Below, piece after piece: positions 9,266 to 17,352 of a stretch of DNA of 64,000 nucleotides. The position numbers were made by a program, and so were the translations under genes. A model generated the notes under the pieces. That model searched no databases, had not been told where the DNA came from, and was given only the letters and a program-made list of their open reading frames with translations. Each line of letters begins with the position of its first letter. Positions within the stretch are counted from its first letter, which is position 1. The DNA is from Sinorhizobium kostiense (GTDB lineage Bacteria; Pseudomonadota; Alphaproteobacteria; Rhizobiales; Rhizobiaceae): contig NZ_JAGILA010000003.1 of NCBI RefSeq assembly GCF_017874595.1, forward strand, positions 124,001 to 188,000. The letters run 5' to 3'.

Positions 9266-9874
9266 ATGGCGGCTCCCTATCCTCTGATATCCGCGCCGAC
9301 ACCTCGCATTCTCGTGCTCGGCATCGGCAACATCCTCTGGGCCGACGAGGGCTTTGGCGTCCGGGCGGTGGAGCATTTCCACAAAACCTATGAAGTCCCT
9401 GATAACGTCACCATCCTCGACGGCGGCACGCAGGGGCTCTACCTCGTCCAGTTCGTCAACGAGCACGATCGGCTGATCGTCTTCGACGCCATCGACTATG
9501 GACTTGAGCCGGGCACGATGAAGGTAGTGGAAGACAACGAAGTGCCGAAGTTCACGGGCGCCAAGAAAATGAGCCTGCACCAGACCGGCTTCCAGGAGGT
9601 GCTGAGCGCTGCAGATTTCATGGGCCACTATCCCGAGCGGCTGGCGTTGATCGGCTGTCAGCCGCTCCATCTTGAGGACTGGGGCGGACCGCTTACAGAG
9701 CCCGTCAAGGCCGTCTTACCTGCCGCGGTCAAGACGGCGGTCCGGATATTGCGTGACTGGGGCGTTCCGGTGACCGCACGGCCCGAGGACGCGGTAGTGC
9801 CGCCGCTCCTCGAAAACGATATCGACTTCGACAATTACGAACGCCGTACCGAAGCGGCCGCCCTGAATTTCTGA
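9266..9874 (+). CDS. hupD: Hydrogenase maturation endopeptidase
   Basis: A 202-residue protease of the HyaD/HybD (M52) family that clips the C-terminal extension of HupL after nickel insertion. The N-terminal motif GIGNILWADEGFGVRAVEHF carries the acidic residue expected to probe nickel, and a second acidic segment (FDAIDYG) and a conserved His (SLHQTGFQE) follow. The ATG starts on the base after the hupC stop, so the two are tightly coupled. Confidence 0.95.
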   Translation: MAAPYPLISAPTPRILVLGIGNILWADEGFGVRAVEHFHKTYEVPDNVTILDGGTQGLYLVQFVNEHDRLIVFDAIDYGLEPGTMKVVEDNEVPKFTGAKKMSLHQTGFQEVLSAADFMGHYPERLALIGCQPLHLEDWGGPLTEPVKAVLPAAVKTAVRILRDWGVPVTARPEDAVVPPLLENDIDFDNYERRTEAAALNF

Positions 9875-9885
9875 GGAGAACATCC

Positions 9886-10484
9886 ATGACATACCACAGG
9901 ATCGGGGCGACACTCGCCGCCTTGGGGGTATCCGGCGTCGCCCATGCCGATGTCCGCCTGCATACGATGGAGCTGGTCTTGGCCACCCGTTCAGCGGCCT
10001 CGACCACATCCTGGCGATGGTCGCGGTCGGCTTCTGGGCGTCGACGGTGGGCGGCAAGGCTCGCCGGATAGTTCCCTCCGCCTTCGTGTGGTTGATGGCT
10101 GTCGGCGGCGTGATGGGGAGCACCGGGGTCCCGCTTCCCATGGTGGAGACGTCGACCGCACTAGCGGTGGCTGTGCTTGGCCTACTTGTGGCCTTTGAGG
10201 TGAAGGTTCCGGCGCATGTGGCGGCGGCCGTGGTTGGCGTCTCGGCGCTGTTCCATGGCCACGCCCAGGGAATCGAGCTTCCGGCAATGGCGTACGCTGG
10301 GGGTTATGTGGCCGGCTTCCTTGCCGCGACAACCGCCCTACACGCCGTGGGCATCGGTCTGGCCTCGCTCAGGTTCGGTAAAGCCGGGCATGCCGCGATG
10401 CGCATGGCCCGGTCGGGCGGCTCTGCTTGCCGGCTGAACCATATCCCAGGGCGCCTGCTCCCGATCTTCTTTGTCGAGAATTGA
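9886..10484 (+). pseudogene. hupE: Frameshifted hupE (HupE/UreJ-type nickel permease-like protein)
   Basis: HupE is a six-helix membrane protein implicated in nickel uptake. The start (MTYHRIGATLAALGVSGVAHA, a normal signal-like N-terminus) is in one frame. The diagnostic GHPFSGLDHILAMVAVGFWAS lies in another frame, so a base was gained or lost near 9960-9982. The frame entered at about 9980 continues through GVMGSTGVPLPMVET and LFHGHAQGIELP. Near 10410 the normal end appears to switch frame again, with GRAALLAG readable in an alternate frame. Two breaks argue for a real pseudogene rather than one sequencing error, but read-level confirmation is needed. Confidence 0.8.
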
Positions 10485-10494
10485 GGAAAGCATC

Positions 10495-10725
10495 ATGTGC
10501 ATAGGCATTCCCATGCGGGTCGTTGCCGGCAACGAGTTCGCAGCCCAGTGCGAGCGCCACGGTAAGACAACCACGATCTCTCTGATGCTGGTCGGCCCGC
10601 AGCCGCCGGGCACTCATATCCTCACCCATCTCGGCTCAGCCATCCGCGTGCTCGAAGCTGAAGAAGCGCGCGCGATCGACGATGCGCTTGCGAGTCTGGC
10701 CGAAGCGGTCGAAGGACGAGAATAA
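10495..10725 (+). CDS. hupF: HypC-family hydrogenase chaperone
   Basis: A 76-residue paralogue of HypC that binds immature HupL and, in Rhizobium leguminosarum, protects it when oxygen is present. It begins MCIGIPMRVV, with the obligatory Cys2 of the family. The ATG at 10495 is preceded by GAGGAAAG at 10483-10490; a more upstream in-frame ATG would push Cys2 inside and is rejected. The C-terminal tail is acidic and Ala-rich, as in HupF. The mobile insertion begins within about 10 bp of its stop, so downstream hup genes are separated from it by 4.6 kb. Confidence 0.93.
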   Translation: MCIGIPMRVVAGNEFAAQCERHGKTTTISLMLVGPQPPGTHILTHLGSAIRVLEAEEARAIDDALASLAEAVEGRE

Positions 10726-10735
10726 TGGGTTTCGA

Positions 10736-11936
10736 ATGGCTGCCAAGCCCCAACACTGGAAAGAGCGCAACGGGCGTTATTCGGCCCGTCTCGTCATCCC
10801 GCCTAATCTTCGGCCCTATCTCGACAACAAGACGGAACTGGAAATCCAGCTAGGCGGCGACCGGCGCACGGCCCTCCGCAACACGCCGCCGCCGTCGCTT
10901 CAATCCAGCGTCAAATCGGCATCGCTCGGCAGAAGCATGAGGCCGCGACCGGCAAGCAGGCAAGTGCGCCCGCCTACCCTCTCACGGTCCAGCAGATCGC
11001 TCTTCGCGATCATCAGAGCCAAATCGACTTTGATGCGCAGCTACGCGCGACCGACCACCGATATGCACAGTTCGAAATCGACTTTGACCACGCCCGGCGC
11101 TTCCGTGATGGCTTCGCCGGGAAGCTGACCGATGGCGAACTGGAGGAACTAGTCGGCGCTCGCCTTGAGCGCGCCCGGCTGGCCGGAATACCGATGCGGT
11201 CAAGGGCACAACCGCACCGTGAAGGCGATGCTTCAGAACCTTCGCACGGTCCTGAATTGGGGAAGGCAGAACGATCCGGCGAACTTCTTCCCGGCTGGCG
11301 ACCCGCTCAACGGCATCAAGGCCCCTGACTACACGACCTACCCTCTTACCTTCGCGCCTTCACGATGGACGAGGCTAAGCTTGTGCTTAAAGCCGCCCGG
11401 AAAGAGGATAAGGCAATGTTCCGGTGGATACCCTGGCTATGTGCCTATTCGGGCATGCGCGTCAGCGAAGCCGGAAGCCTTCGCAAGGAGACTTCTTTGA
11501 GGTAAGTGGCCGGTGGTTCTGGAAAGTGACGACCGCTGGCAACCGTGCCTTGAAGAAGGCCAGGAGTGAACGCCGTATCCCTGTCCATAAAGCACTTGCC
11601 GACGAAGGCTTGCTGGACTTCATCAGGGGCGCAAAGGCTGGCCGTCTGTTCACGGGCGAGACGAAGGACGAAGTTTCGGTCCAGCCGCGTATCAGCACAT
11701 GGGTTCGCGGGCTGATACCTTTCGACAAACGCCCGGAGCTTTCCCCTAATCACGGCTGGCGTCACCTGTTCGAAGATCTCTGCCGTCGCGACGGCGTGCC
11801 GGAGGACGCCCGCCACTACATGACGGGGCGCACTGACGGCGGCTCCCAGGAGCTTTACGGTCGCAGCGAAGTTATGCTTCCTGGCCTTGCCGCAGCAATG
11901 GATCGAATTAAAGCCATCCCAATTGATCAACAATGA
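10736..11936 (+). pseudogene. Degenerate tyrosine recombinase (integrase), module 1
   Basis: The start MAAKPQHWKERNGRYSARLVIP is typical of rhizobial integrases. At least four frame changes follow: QQIALRDHQSQIDFDAQ, TVKAMLQNLRTVLNWGRQNDP and MDEAKLVLKAARKED are all recognisable in different frames. Catalytic elements survive in pieces: GMRVSEAGSL (first Arg), HGWRHLF (His-x-x-Arg box) and LYGRS (nucleophile Tyr). The last 170 codons (from 11424) are one clean frame. It starts 10 bp after hupF and is not expressed as a working enzyme. The same N-terminus recurs at 13507. Confidence 0.85.
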
Positions 11937-12378
11937 CGCAGCGAAACGGCTTTCTTGCGCAAGGGATGCTTGAGCAACGTGGAACTGGTCGACGCAATAG
12001 CCTACCCCGATTTAAAGCTAGATCACCTTCGCGATAAGCACGAACCCCACAATGTGCAGATCGCTATGAGTTGAATGAGATGCCTACTTACTATGTGATT
12101 TCTGGGATTCTTCCGCCAAGGCCGCTTTCGGCTAGCCCTCCATACTAGCATCTCAACGGTATCGTGATAGAATTTGCGGCGTAGTGTTATTACATAACAT
12201 TTCGCCTGCGAAATGATTTTGGCTATGACAGAATCCGCCTCAAGTTGGTCGCTAAAATAACAGGAATTCGACCATCCTGCATTGGCGGTATCTCGGCTTC
12301 GCCAGCCGCACGCAACCCCTCAGCAGCTGCTGAAAGTGCGCCGTCTTTCACGGTGAGATTCCAATGTTGGAGACGCGA

Positions 12379-12453
12379 ATGCGCATCACCATCATTATCG
12401 AACATCGCATGCTTCTGGCGCTTTTCGTCGCCGCAAGCGCGTTGTTCTTCTGA
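12379..12453 (+). CDS. Possible 24-residue leader-like hydrophobic peptide
   Basis: ATG at 12379 opens MRITIIIEHRMLLALFVAAS plus four residues to TGA, a short hydrophobic peptide placed 13 bp before a perfect hairpin and about 110 bp before the first cargo gene. It could be a leader or toxin-like peptide of the mobile module. No convincing Shine-Dalgarno is present, so it may equally be chance. Confidence 0.22.
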   Translation: MRITIIIEHRMLLALFVAASALFF

Positions 12454-12466
12454 CTTTCGATGTCGT

Positions 12467-12490
12467 GCCCGCCGGTGAAGATCGGCGGGC
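12467..12490. terminator. Perfect 8-bp hairpin in the insertion
   Basis: GCCCGCCG (12467-12474) pairs with CGGCGGGC (12483-12490) around an 8-nt loop. There is no T-run, so termination is uncertain. A near-identical sequence occurs in inverted orientation at 13594-13614, inside the second integrase fragment, where the + strand does run into TTTT. Confidence 0.45.
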
Positions 12491-12562
12491 ATTGTATTGG
12501 TATCTGTTGACGGCGTTCGCAGGCTGACTTTTAACAGTTGAGGACAACCAAAAGGTGGCATC

Positions 12563-13267
12563 ATGGCTTTCCTAATCGTCTATCTGATTTTGGCCGTCGT
12601 TTTCGCTGTGATTGGCTCAGAAATGGCAAAGTCGAGAAATCGCGATGCGGCAGCGTGGGCGCTCGTATGTGCGCTGCTTCCCTTGTTAGGGATTATTGCA
12701 CTAGCAGTCGCCGGGCGTGCCAATGCGCCGACGCCGTATTCCCCGACCATACGGAATGAGCAACCCCTCCACATGTCCCCGGTGAAGGTCGAGGTAGAAT
12801 CGAAGAATTACGACGAAGGGAAGTGGCTGGCGCTTCTTGACGTTGATGATGACATAGCGGCCGCGGCGAAGGACATCGAAAGCTATGGCGCGGGCTACAT
12901 TGATGAGTTCGCGCAAAAATACCTTGCCCTAGGTGACAAGAGCTACCTTGAATCTCTGAAGGCAAAAATCATTGCAAGAGCGGTGAAAGATCAAGAGAGA
13001 AAAATCGAGCAACAGAAGCAGGATGAGCTAGACAGTACCAACGAGGCCAACAAAATTTACTTCGAATATCTGGAAAAACTAAAACAGAATGGCGGAATAG
13101 ACCCCGATTATCACTCCAAAGTAGTGAGCGTCGAAAAGTATTCAGGCACGGCCAAAGCCTTCAGGAACGGCGTGGAAGTGCAATTCGAAGACGGCACTTT
13201 TGCCCTCAAGGGTGGTTTCTTAATGAGGCGCTTCAACAGCAAGGCCGAGTTGGACGAATGGAGATAG
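12563..13267 (+). CDS. Membrane-anchored hypothetical protein (cargo of module 1)
   Basis: A 234-residue protein of unknown function. Two N-terminal hydrophobic helices (about residues 2-20 and 29-52) are followed by a charged, helical cytoplasmic region (about 70-165, rich in Lys, Glu, Gln). The C-terminal part ends FEDGTFALKGGFLMRRFNSKAELDEW. The N-terminal layout resembles small immunity or superinfection-exclusion membrane proteins of mobile elements, but that is only a resemblance. AGGTGG precedes the ATG. It is the only intact gene between the integrase remnant and repeat copy A, which makes it the cargo of that module. Confidence 0.7.
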   Translation: MAFLIVYLILAVVFAVIGSEMAKSRNRDAAAWALVCALLPLLGIIALAVAGRANAPTPYSPTIRNEQPLHMSPVKVEVESKNYDEGKWLALLDVDDDIAAAAKDIESYGAGYIDEFAQKYLALGDKSYLESLKAKIIARAVKDQERKIEQQKQDELDSTNEANKIYFEYLEKLKQNGGIDPDYHSKVVSVEKYSGTAKAFRNGVEVQFEDGTFALKGGFLMRRFNSKAELDEWR

Positions 13268-13284
13268 CCCGCACGATTCAGACT

Positions 13285-13422
13285 GTGGATAACCCCTGTC
13301 CGCGTCACAAAACTAAGACCATCAAAACGTCACAAAACTTCTTATTAGTCGTAACTAATTATCTTTTAAAAACAATTTGCCGCATTGCGATGAGCGATTT
13401 GAGTTTTCGAGTCTCTCATCGC
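13285..13422 (+). repeat. Direct repeat copy A (att/origin-like module end)
   Basis: About 138 bp shared with 14989-15131. Both copies start with TGTGGATAACCCC, which contains a perfect DnaA box (complement TTATCCACA). They continue with two or three CGTCACAAA-type units, then CTTTTAAAAACAAT, and end with GATTTGAGTTTTCGA. In this copy the end reads TTCGAGTCTCTCATCGCCCACCA (in pieces TTCGAGTC, CTCATCGC, CCACCA), which looks like the T-arm and CCA end of a tRNA. That is what an integrase attachment core often contains. An integrase N-terminus starts 85 bp downstream. Confidence 0.75.
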
Positions 13423-13506
13423 CCACCATTCTATCCATTTGAAATCTTTGGAAGCCCTTGCGCCATAAGGCTTTTAGCCCATATTGGCGTCGCAAAATGG
13501 TTTCAA

Positions 13507-13665
13507 ATGGCTGGCAATCTCCGGCACTGGAAAGAACGCAACGGGCGCTACTCTGTTCGTATCGTCATTCCGAAGCACCTTCGCCCCTATCTCGCCCGGT
13601 CTTCACCGGCGGGCTTTTCGTTGCTCGTATCTCGTCTATTTTGGACCGCATATCATGAATCATAG
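13507..13665 (+). pseudogene. N-terminal fragment of a second tyrosine recombinase, module 2
   Basis: MAGNLRHWKERNGRYSVRIVIP is homologous to the start of the integrase at 10736, and the similarity extends about 20 bp upstream (AATGG-TTTC-AATGGCTG). Homology ends after about 33 codons at PYLA, where a hairpin GCCCGG...CCGGCGGGC followed by TTTT (13594-13618) is joined, and the frame stops at 13665. Nearly all of the integrase has been deleted, leaving only the promoter-proximal end in front of the second cargo gene. Confidence 0.8.
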
Positions 13666-13673
13666 GGCACACC

Positions 13674-14948
13674 ATGGCATTTGATGAAGACCAGAGGGCA
13701 GAGGCGATAGCGGCGCAATGGGGTGTTGATGTTAGTCTGTTAGAAGAGACGGACTGGGAAGTTGAGATAATCGACGGCAACGATGGTGAAATCTACGGCT
13801 ATCTTGTTCGCTTCGATGATGAAACAGACCCGGACATTTTAACCGAGCTAGGGCTTCGACCCGGCGAATTCACACGGCAGCTTAGCATCAATGCCTTCGA
13901 CGAGGCGGACTATGATCGGGATGACTTTGAGTCTCGGCATTATACACGGCGCGGTCGAGACAACGGCTATGTTGAGGATCGCTATGTAGAAGACGGCTAT
14001 GTTGGCCACGACGAGCCGCCAGTTGTCCCGTCGTCTGACTCGTTCGCCGCGTTTGCTGGCGAGTCTTTTGCCGAGCAGGCTTTCGCCGTGCGTAGAGCTT
14101 CATCCGCTTTCGTCACGGCGGACAGTGGCGATATCACTGCCGATAATGGAGTGGAACCGGAAGTGGTCACTTTTCGAGGGGAGCCGGTCACACATCAGGG
14201 CGAACCGGTGACATATACGCCAAGGAAAGCTGACGACGGCATTTACTCCATGGAAGAGCCCTTGCCGGATATCTCTGAAGTCACTGACGACAGTGAGGAG
14301 TTTCCGGACTTGCCTCCCGGCCAAACCTATCTAATGGATGGAAATCACCGCATTCTCGCGGTCGAACGCGGTCGCGGCTTAATGGTAGACGCGCCGGAAC
14401 CCTCTGGCGCCGTCGGTGCTGCCCCGCTGAATGAACACGTCGTAAATGGCTCGGCCTATGCCGGGGCATCCTTCGCCGGATCATCTTTCGCAAGGGGGCC
14501 TGAATCTCCAAATCAGGCTGGAGATATTGGAGCCCTTCGCCGAGAAATGCTTGGCCGCCTTGACGAGCTGGAGGTGGTCATTCTGAGAAACGCAAGCGTC
14601 GCGCCGAACAGAGGGCATAATCATCCGCCGGAACTGCTTGAGATCGAGCGCTCTGTTACCCAGGAGCAATTTCAAGAAGTCATGGCGGCAATTAAAGAAT
14701 TGAGGCGCGAAAGCGAAAGCCCGACGCCTGACACCGCCAATGTCGCCGCCCAGGTCTCGACTTTTCGGCGAATCGCCCGGTGGCTCGGCTTGGGTGCGCT
14801 TGGCGTCGCTGCCATAATAGTTGAAGGCGTGATCCAACAGGAAACGGGCGGAGCCTACACAGCACACAAGCAGCAGATTGTTGACTCGCTTATTGGCGCG
14901 GCCAACGCTGTGATGGCGTGGGTTCAGCATTTGCCATCAGCATTTTGA
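13674..14948 (+). CDS. Acidic repetitive protein with C-terminal membrane helix (cargo of module 2)
   Basis: A 424-residue hypothetical protein of unknown function. Residues 1-130 are strongly acidic. Short internal repeats are visible: YVEDRYVEDGYV near 100, GEPVTHQGEPVTY near 170, and FAGESFAEQAFA echoed by YAGASFAGSSFA near 265. A GHNHPPE motif, common in proteins of rhizobial prophages and islands, lies near 320 and precedes a predicted coiled coil (QEQFQEVMAAIKELRRE). A single hydrophobic helix follows (LGALGVAAIIVEGVI, about 370-390). It sits between the integrase fragment and repeat copy B, in the same slot as the gene at 12563. Confidence 0.7.
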   Translation: MAFDEDQRAEAIAAQWGVDVSLLEETDWEVEIIDGNDGEIYGYLVRFDDETDPDILTELGLRPGEFTRQLSINAFDEADYDRDDFESRHYTRRGRDNGYVEDRYVEDGYVGHDEPPVVPSSDSFAAFAGESFAEQAFAVRRASSAFVTADSGDITADNGVEPEVVTFRGEPVTHQGEPVTYTPRKADDGIYSMEEPLPDISEVTDDSEEFPDLPPGQTYLMDGNHRILAVERGRGLMVDAPEPSGAVGAAPLNEHVVNGSAYAGASFAGSSFARGPESPNQAGDIGALRREMLGRLDELEVVILRNASVAPNRGHNHPPELLEIERSVTQEQFQEVMAAIKELRRESESPTPDTANVAAQVSTFRRIARWLGLGALGVAAIIVEGVIQQETGGAYTAHKQQIVDSLIGAANAVMAWVQHLPSAF

Positions 14949-14988
14949 GTCTCGCAATTACACAGATCATCCGCTCGCGACTTCGCCT

Positions 14989-15131
14989 GTGGATAACCCC
15001 GCCCCGCCTCACAAATTTTCGCCCGTCACAACGTCACAAAATGTCATTTCGGACTTACCTGCCGATCTTTTAAAAACAATGCTTTAATTCCCATTACGAT
15101 GAGAGATTTGAGTTTTCGAATGTCTGTTCGC
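14989..15131 (+). repeat. Direct repeat copy B (right end of the insertion)
   Basis: The partner of 13285-13422, with the same order of elements: TGTGGATAACCCC, CGTCACAAA-type units, TCTTTTAAAAACAAT, and GATGAGAGATTTGAGTTTTCG. The core is more diverged at its end (AATGTCTGTTCGC instead of GTCTCTCATCGC). It marks the right boundary of the mobile sequence; hup-type sequence with a sigma-54 promoter resumes within about 160 bp. Confidence 0.75.
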
Positions 15132-15286
15132 AGATCTGATCTCCCGCGAGCCGGAACTGCCGTCGCATCTGCGCGGCTGAAAAGAATAGGACCACGTTGG
15201 AAATTGACCTTCCGTCCAGTCTTCATCGGGACGGGTCTGAGGCGAATATTCCCTTACAGATCACCGGAAACCAACTTTCCTCAGTC

Positions 15287-15302
15287 TGGCACGCCGTTTG
15301 CA
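15287..15302 (+). promoter_or_regulatory. Consensus sigma-54 promoter upstream of hupG
   Basis: TGGCACGCCGTTTGCA is an exact match to TGGCACG-N4-TTGCW, with GG (15288-15289) and GC (15300-15301) 12 bp apart. Transcription would begin near 15313, 34 bp before hupG. No TGT-N10-ACA NifA site was found between the repeat and the promoter. It provides the hupGHIJK-hyp genes with their own sigma-54 start downstream of the insertion. Confidence 0.88.
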
Positions 15303-15346
15303 GATCATCATTCGGAACGTTTCGCATGGTGATTTGTGGAGGTAAA

Positions 15347-15790
15347 ATGACATCTGCTCTGGTCCGCGCATTAAGCGAGCGGTCGCGCCTGCCTCTCGTC
15401 GATGAGACGAACATCGACGCTTTCCTCGCTTCGACGGCGAGCGAGAATGCTTTGCTGTTCTTTACAGGCGACCCGGCAAAGCAGCCTGAGGCCATTGACG
15501 TCGCCGTGATTCTTCCTGAACTCCTGCTGTTCTTCTGCGGTCGTCTGCGCGGTGCGGTAGTCCGCCATACGGCCGAGGATAAGCTCAAGGCCCGCTTCAA
15601 CGTTATTGTGATGCCAAGCCTGGTTGTCACGCGCCGGGATAAGCCCGTGGGCGTCCTCGGCAAAATACGCGACTGGTCGGAATATGTCGAAAAGGTCGGC
15701 GCCTGGTTGGCGCCCGATGCGCCCGTCATGATGCCCCCGAGCGGGCCAAAGATCGAGATCACGCGTGACGGTACTGTGATCGTCCGATGA
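15347..15790 (+). CDS. hupG: HupG hydrogenase assembly protein
   Basis: A 147-residue HupG/HyaE family protein with a thioredoxin-like fold but no redox CxxC. In rhizobia it assists maturation of the small subunit and its Tat-dependent assembly. Segments typical of the family are ALLFFTGDPAKQPEAIDVAVILPELL, VMPSLVVTRRDKPVGVLGKIRDWSEY and the C-terminal GPKIEITRDG. The ATG at 15347 has GTGGAGG 6 nt upstream; the longer in-frame start at 15197 is rejected. It overlaps hupH by 4 nt. Confidence 0.92.
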   Translation: MTSALVRALSERSRLPLVDETNIDAFLASTASENALLFFTGDPAKQPEAIDVAVILPELLLFFCGRLRGAVVRHTAEDKLKARFNVIVMPSLVVTRRDKPVGVLGKIRDWSEYVEKVGAWLAPDAPVMMPPSGPKIEITRDGTVIVR

Positions 15791-16635
15791 AGGCCGATTT
15801 CTGGGTCGGCACCGAGCGCGAAGACGCGGCGATGGCTGTCATGCCGATCGGCTGCCAGCCGCCGCTCCGTGCGCGCAAGCTCAATTTTCTTGCCACCAGC
15901 AGCGCCGAGGAGATGATCCGCCGATGTCGGCGGACAGCGATGCTCCTGCCGGAGCTCGCCGAGGCGCTCGCTCTCCAGAGGGCCGACCAAAAGGGCCGTC
16001 TGTTCGACATCACGGATTATCCGGATGATGAAAAGGAACTGATCACCCACGCCCTCGGCGAGGGGGAAGTCGCGGGCGTCGCAGCGCTTTCGAACGGCAT
16101 CACCGCACGGATGCAGGAAACGGTTATGGCCGGCGTCTGGCGCATCCGCTTCACCGACGGCGACGGCCGGCTCGTCGCCGACTATGTCGAGGTGGCAAGC
16201 ATTCCCGCCGTCGTCAGGCAAGTGTGTTCGGCGCTGCCATCAACGATCAGCCATGGACCGGCGCCTGCTGGCGCGATGAACGTCATGCCCGTGCTGACCG
16301 AGATCAGAGACAGGATCGGCCGCTACCGGGATGGCGAGCCGGCACATGTCATCGCTTTCTCCCTCTTTCCGATGAGCCCGGAAGACATGACGTTTTTGCA
16401 GGAGACGCTGGGCGCGGGGCCTGTGCAGCTCACCTCGCGCGGCTACGGCACCTGCCGCGCAGTGGCGACCGGCGCACGCAATGTCTGGTCGGTTCAGTTC
16501 TACAACGCCATGGACACGATCATTCTCGACACGCTCGAGATCTGCGACATCCCCTCCGTCGCGATCGCGGCCGAGGAGGACTTCCGGGACTCCGAGGCGC
16601 GGATGCGTGAAATCGAGGAGGCTTATTTCAGATGA
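15787..16635 (+). CDS. hupH: HupH hydrogenase assembly protein
   Basis: A 282-residue HupH/HyaF family protein required for small-subunit (HupS) maturation, probably at the Fe-S cluster stage. Recognisable features are the N-terminal [18 protein letters not shown], the central [30 protein letters not shown] and the C-terminal [38 protein letters not shown] overlaps with both hupG and hupI show tight coupling. The length is typical. Confidence 0.93.
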   Translation: MKADFWVGTEREDAAMAVMPIGCQPPLRARKLNFLATSSAEEMIRRCRRTAMLLPELAEALALQRADQKGRLFDITDYPDDEKELITHALGEGEVAGVAALSNGITARMQETVMAGVWRIRFTDGDGRLVADYVEVASIPAVVRQVCSALPSTISHGPAPAGAMNVMPVLTEIRDRIGRYRDGEPAHVIAFSLFPMSPEDMTFLQETLGAGPVQLTSRGYGTCRAVATGARNVWSVQFYNAMDTIILDTLEICDIPSVAIAAEEDFRDSEARMREIEEAYFR

Positions 16636-16847
16636 GCGCCTTCGAGAATTTGGACAAACGCGAGGTCGTGTCGGACGACGACCCAATGGAAAGCGGCATC
16701 TGCTGGCACGTCTACGATCCGGCTGAAGGCGACCCCGTCGGGCAGATCGAGCCCGGTACATCCTTTGCCGATCTTCCGCAGGATTGGCGCTGCCCTAATT
16801 GCGATGCGCTCCAAACGCAGTTCATCAGGCTACGTCATGAACGCTAA
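16632..16847 (+). CDS. hupI: Rubredoxin-like hydrogenase assembly protein lacking one iron ligand
   Basis: A 71-residue HupI rubredoxin, needed for HupS maturation in air. Rubredoxins bind iron with two C-x-x-C pairs. The second pair is intact (WRCPNCDA). The first reads [11 protein letters not shown] where the family has E-C-K-I-C, so its first cysteine is a serine (AGC, one base from TGC) and the lysine is glycine. A conserved Trp in DPVWQI is also Gly (DPVGQI). Three substitutions at invariant places suggest loss of the iron site. The reading frame is intact and overlaps hupH (4 nt) and hupJ (11 nt). Confidence 0.9.
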   Translation: MSAFENLDKREVVSDDDPMESGICWHVYDPAEGDPVGQIEPGTSFADLPQDWRCPNCDALQTQFIRLRHER

Positions 16848-17352
16848 CCCGGCCGATTCTGACCTTGCCTTGGCAATCGGGCAGCGGCTCGAGGCTCGCT
16901 ACCGCCACATTCACGCTGCAATGGCCGACCTGTCGATCTGCAACTCCGTGCTCAGCGTCGCCGCTACCGGCTTTCGCGCCTTTGGCGGCCGCGAATTCGG
17001 GATTGTTACGACGCCCTGGTCCATGAACCTCGTGGCGCTCGATTTTCCGGACGCGCCGCAGGCCGCGCCCGCCGCGGTGGGCACGACAGCGCGGATCAAC
17101 TTGCCTGCGGGCGAAGTGGATTTCATCGCCGGCGAGCTCGACACCATTGGCCGTGTCGATTCCTGCTCGCTGCTTTCCCCGGTCTTCGAATTCGCCACCA
17201 TGGAGGCGGCGCCGGAAACCGCCGAGGGGGCCATTCGGGCCTTCTTCGATCCGTCCGCCCTCGAACCGCCCCCGGCCCCCGCGGCTCCCCTCAATCGGCG
17301 CGACCTGTTGTACGGCAAATTCCGCAAGCACGAGGAGGCGATGACGGAATGA
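16837..17352 (+). CDS. hupJ: HupJ hydrogenase assembly protein
   Basis: A 171-residue HupJ family protein, found only in hup loci of this type and implicated in HupS processing. It contains [42 protein letters not shown] and ends with the conserved [11 protein letters not shown]. The ATG at 16837 lies inside hupI and matches family length; the frame is open upstream only as a shadow of hupI. It overlaps hupK by 4 nt. Confidence 0.9.
   Translation: MNANPADSDLALAIGQRLEARYRHIHAAMADLSICNSVLSVAATGFRAFGGREFGIVTTPWSMNLVALDFPDAPQAAPAAVGTTARINLPAGEVDFIAGELDTIGRVDSCSLLSPVFEFATMEAAPETAEGAIRAFFDPSALEPPPAPAAPLNRRDLLYGKFRKHEEAMTE

Larger units (their letters stand above)
11937..12562. other. Intergenic segment inside the hupF-hupG insertion
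   Basis: This 626-bp stretch between the dead integrase and the first cargo gene contains AT-richer sequence, a very short ORF at 12379-12453 and a perfect hairpin at 12467-12490. The minus-strand frame covering 12223-12564 has no recognisable motif and looks like a chance frame. Confidence 0.5.

Noticed and set aside
13390..13430. A complete tRNA gene at repeat copy A
   Set aside because: Only a T-arm and CCA-like end can be drawn; the 5' half of the stem mispairs next to the loop and no D-arm or anticodon arm lies upstream.
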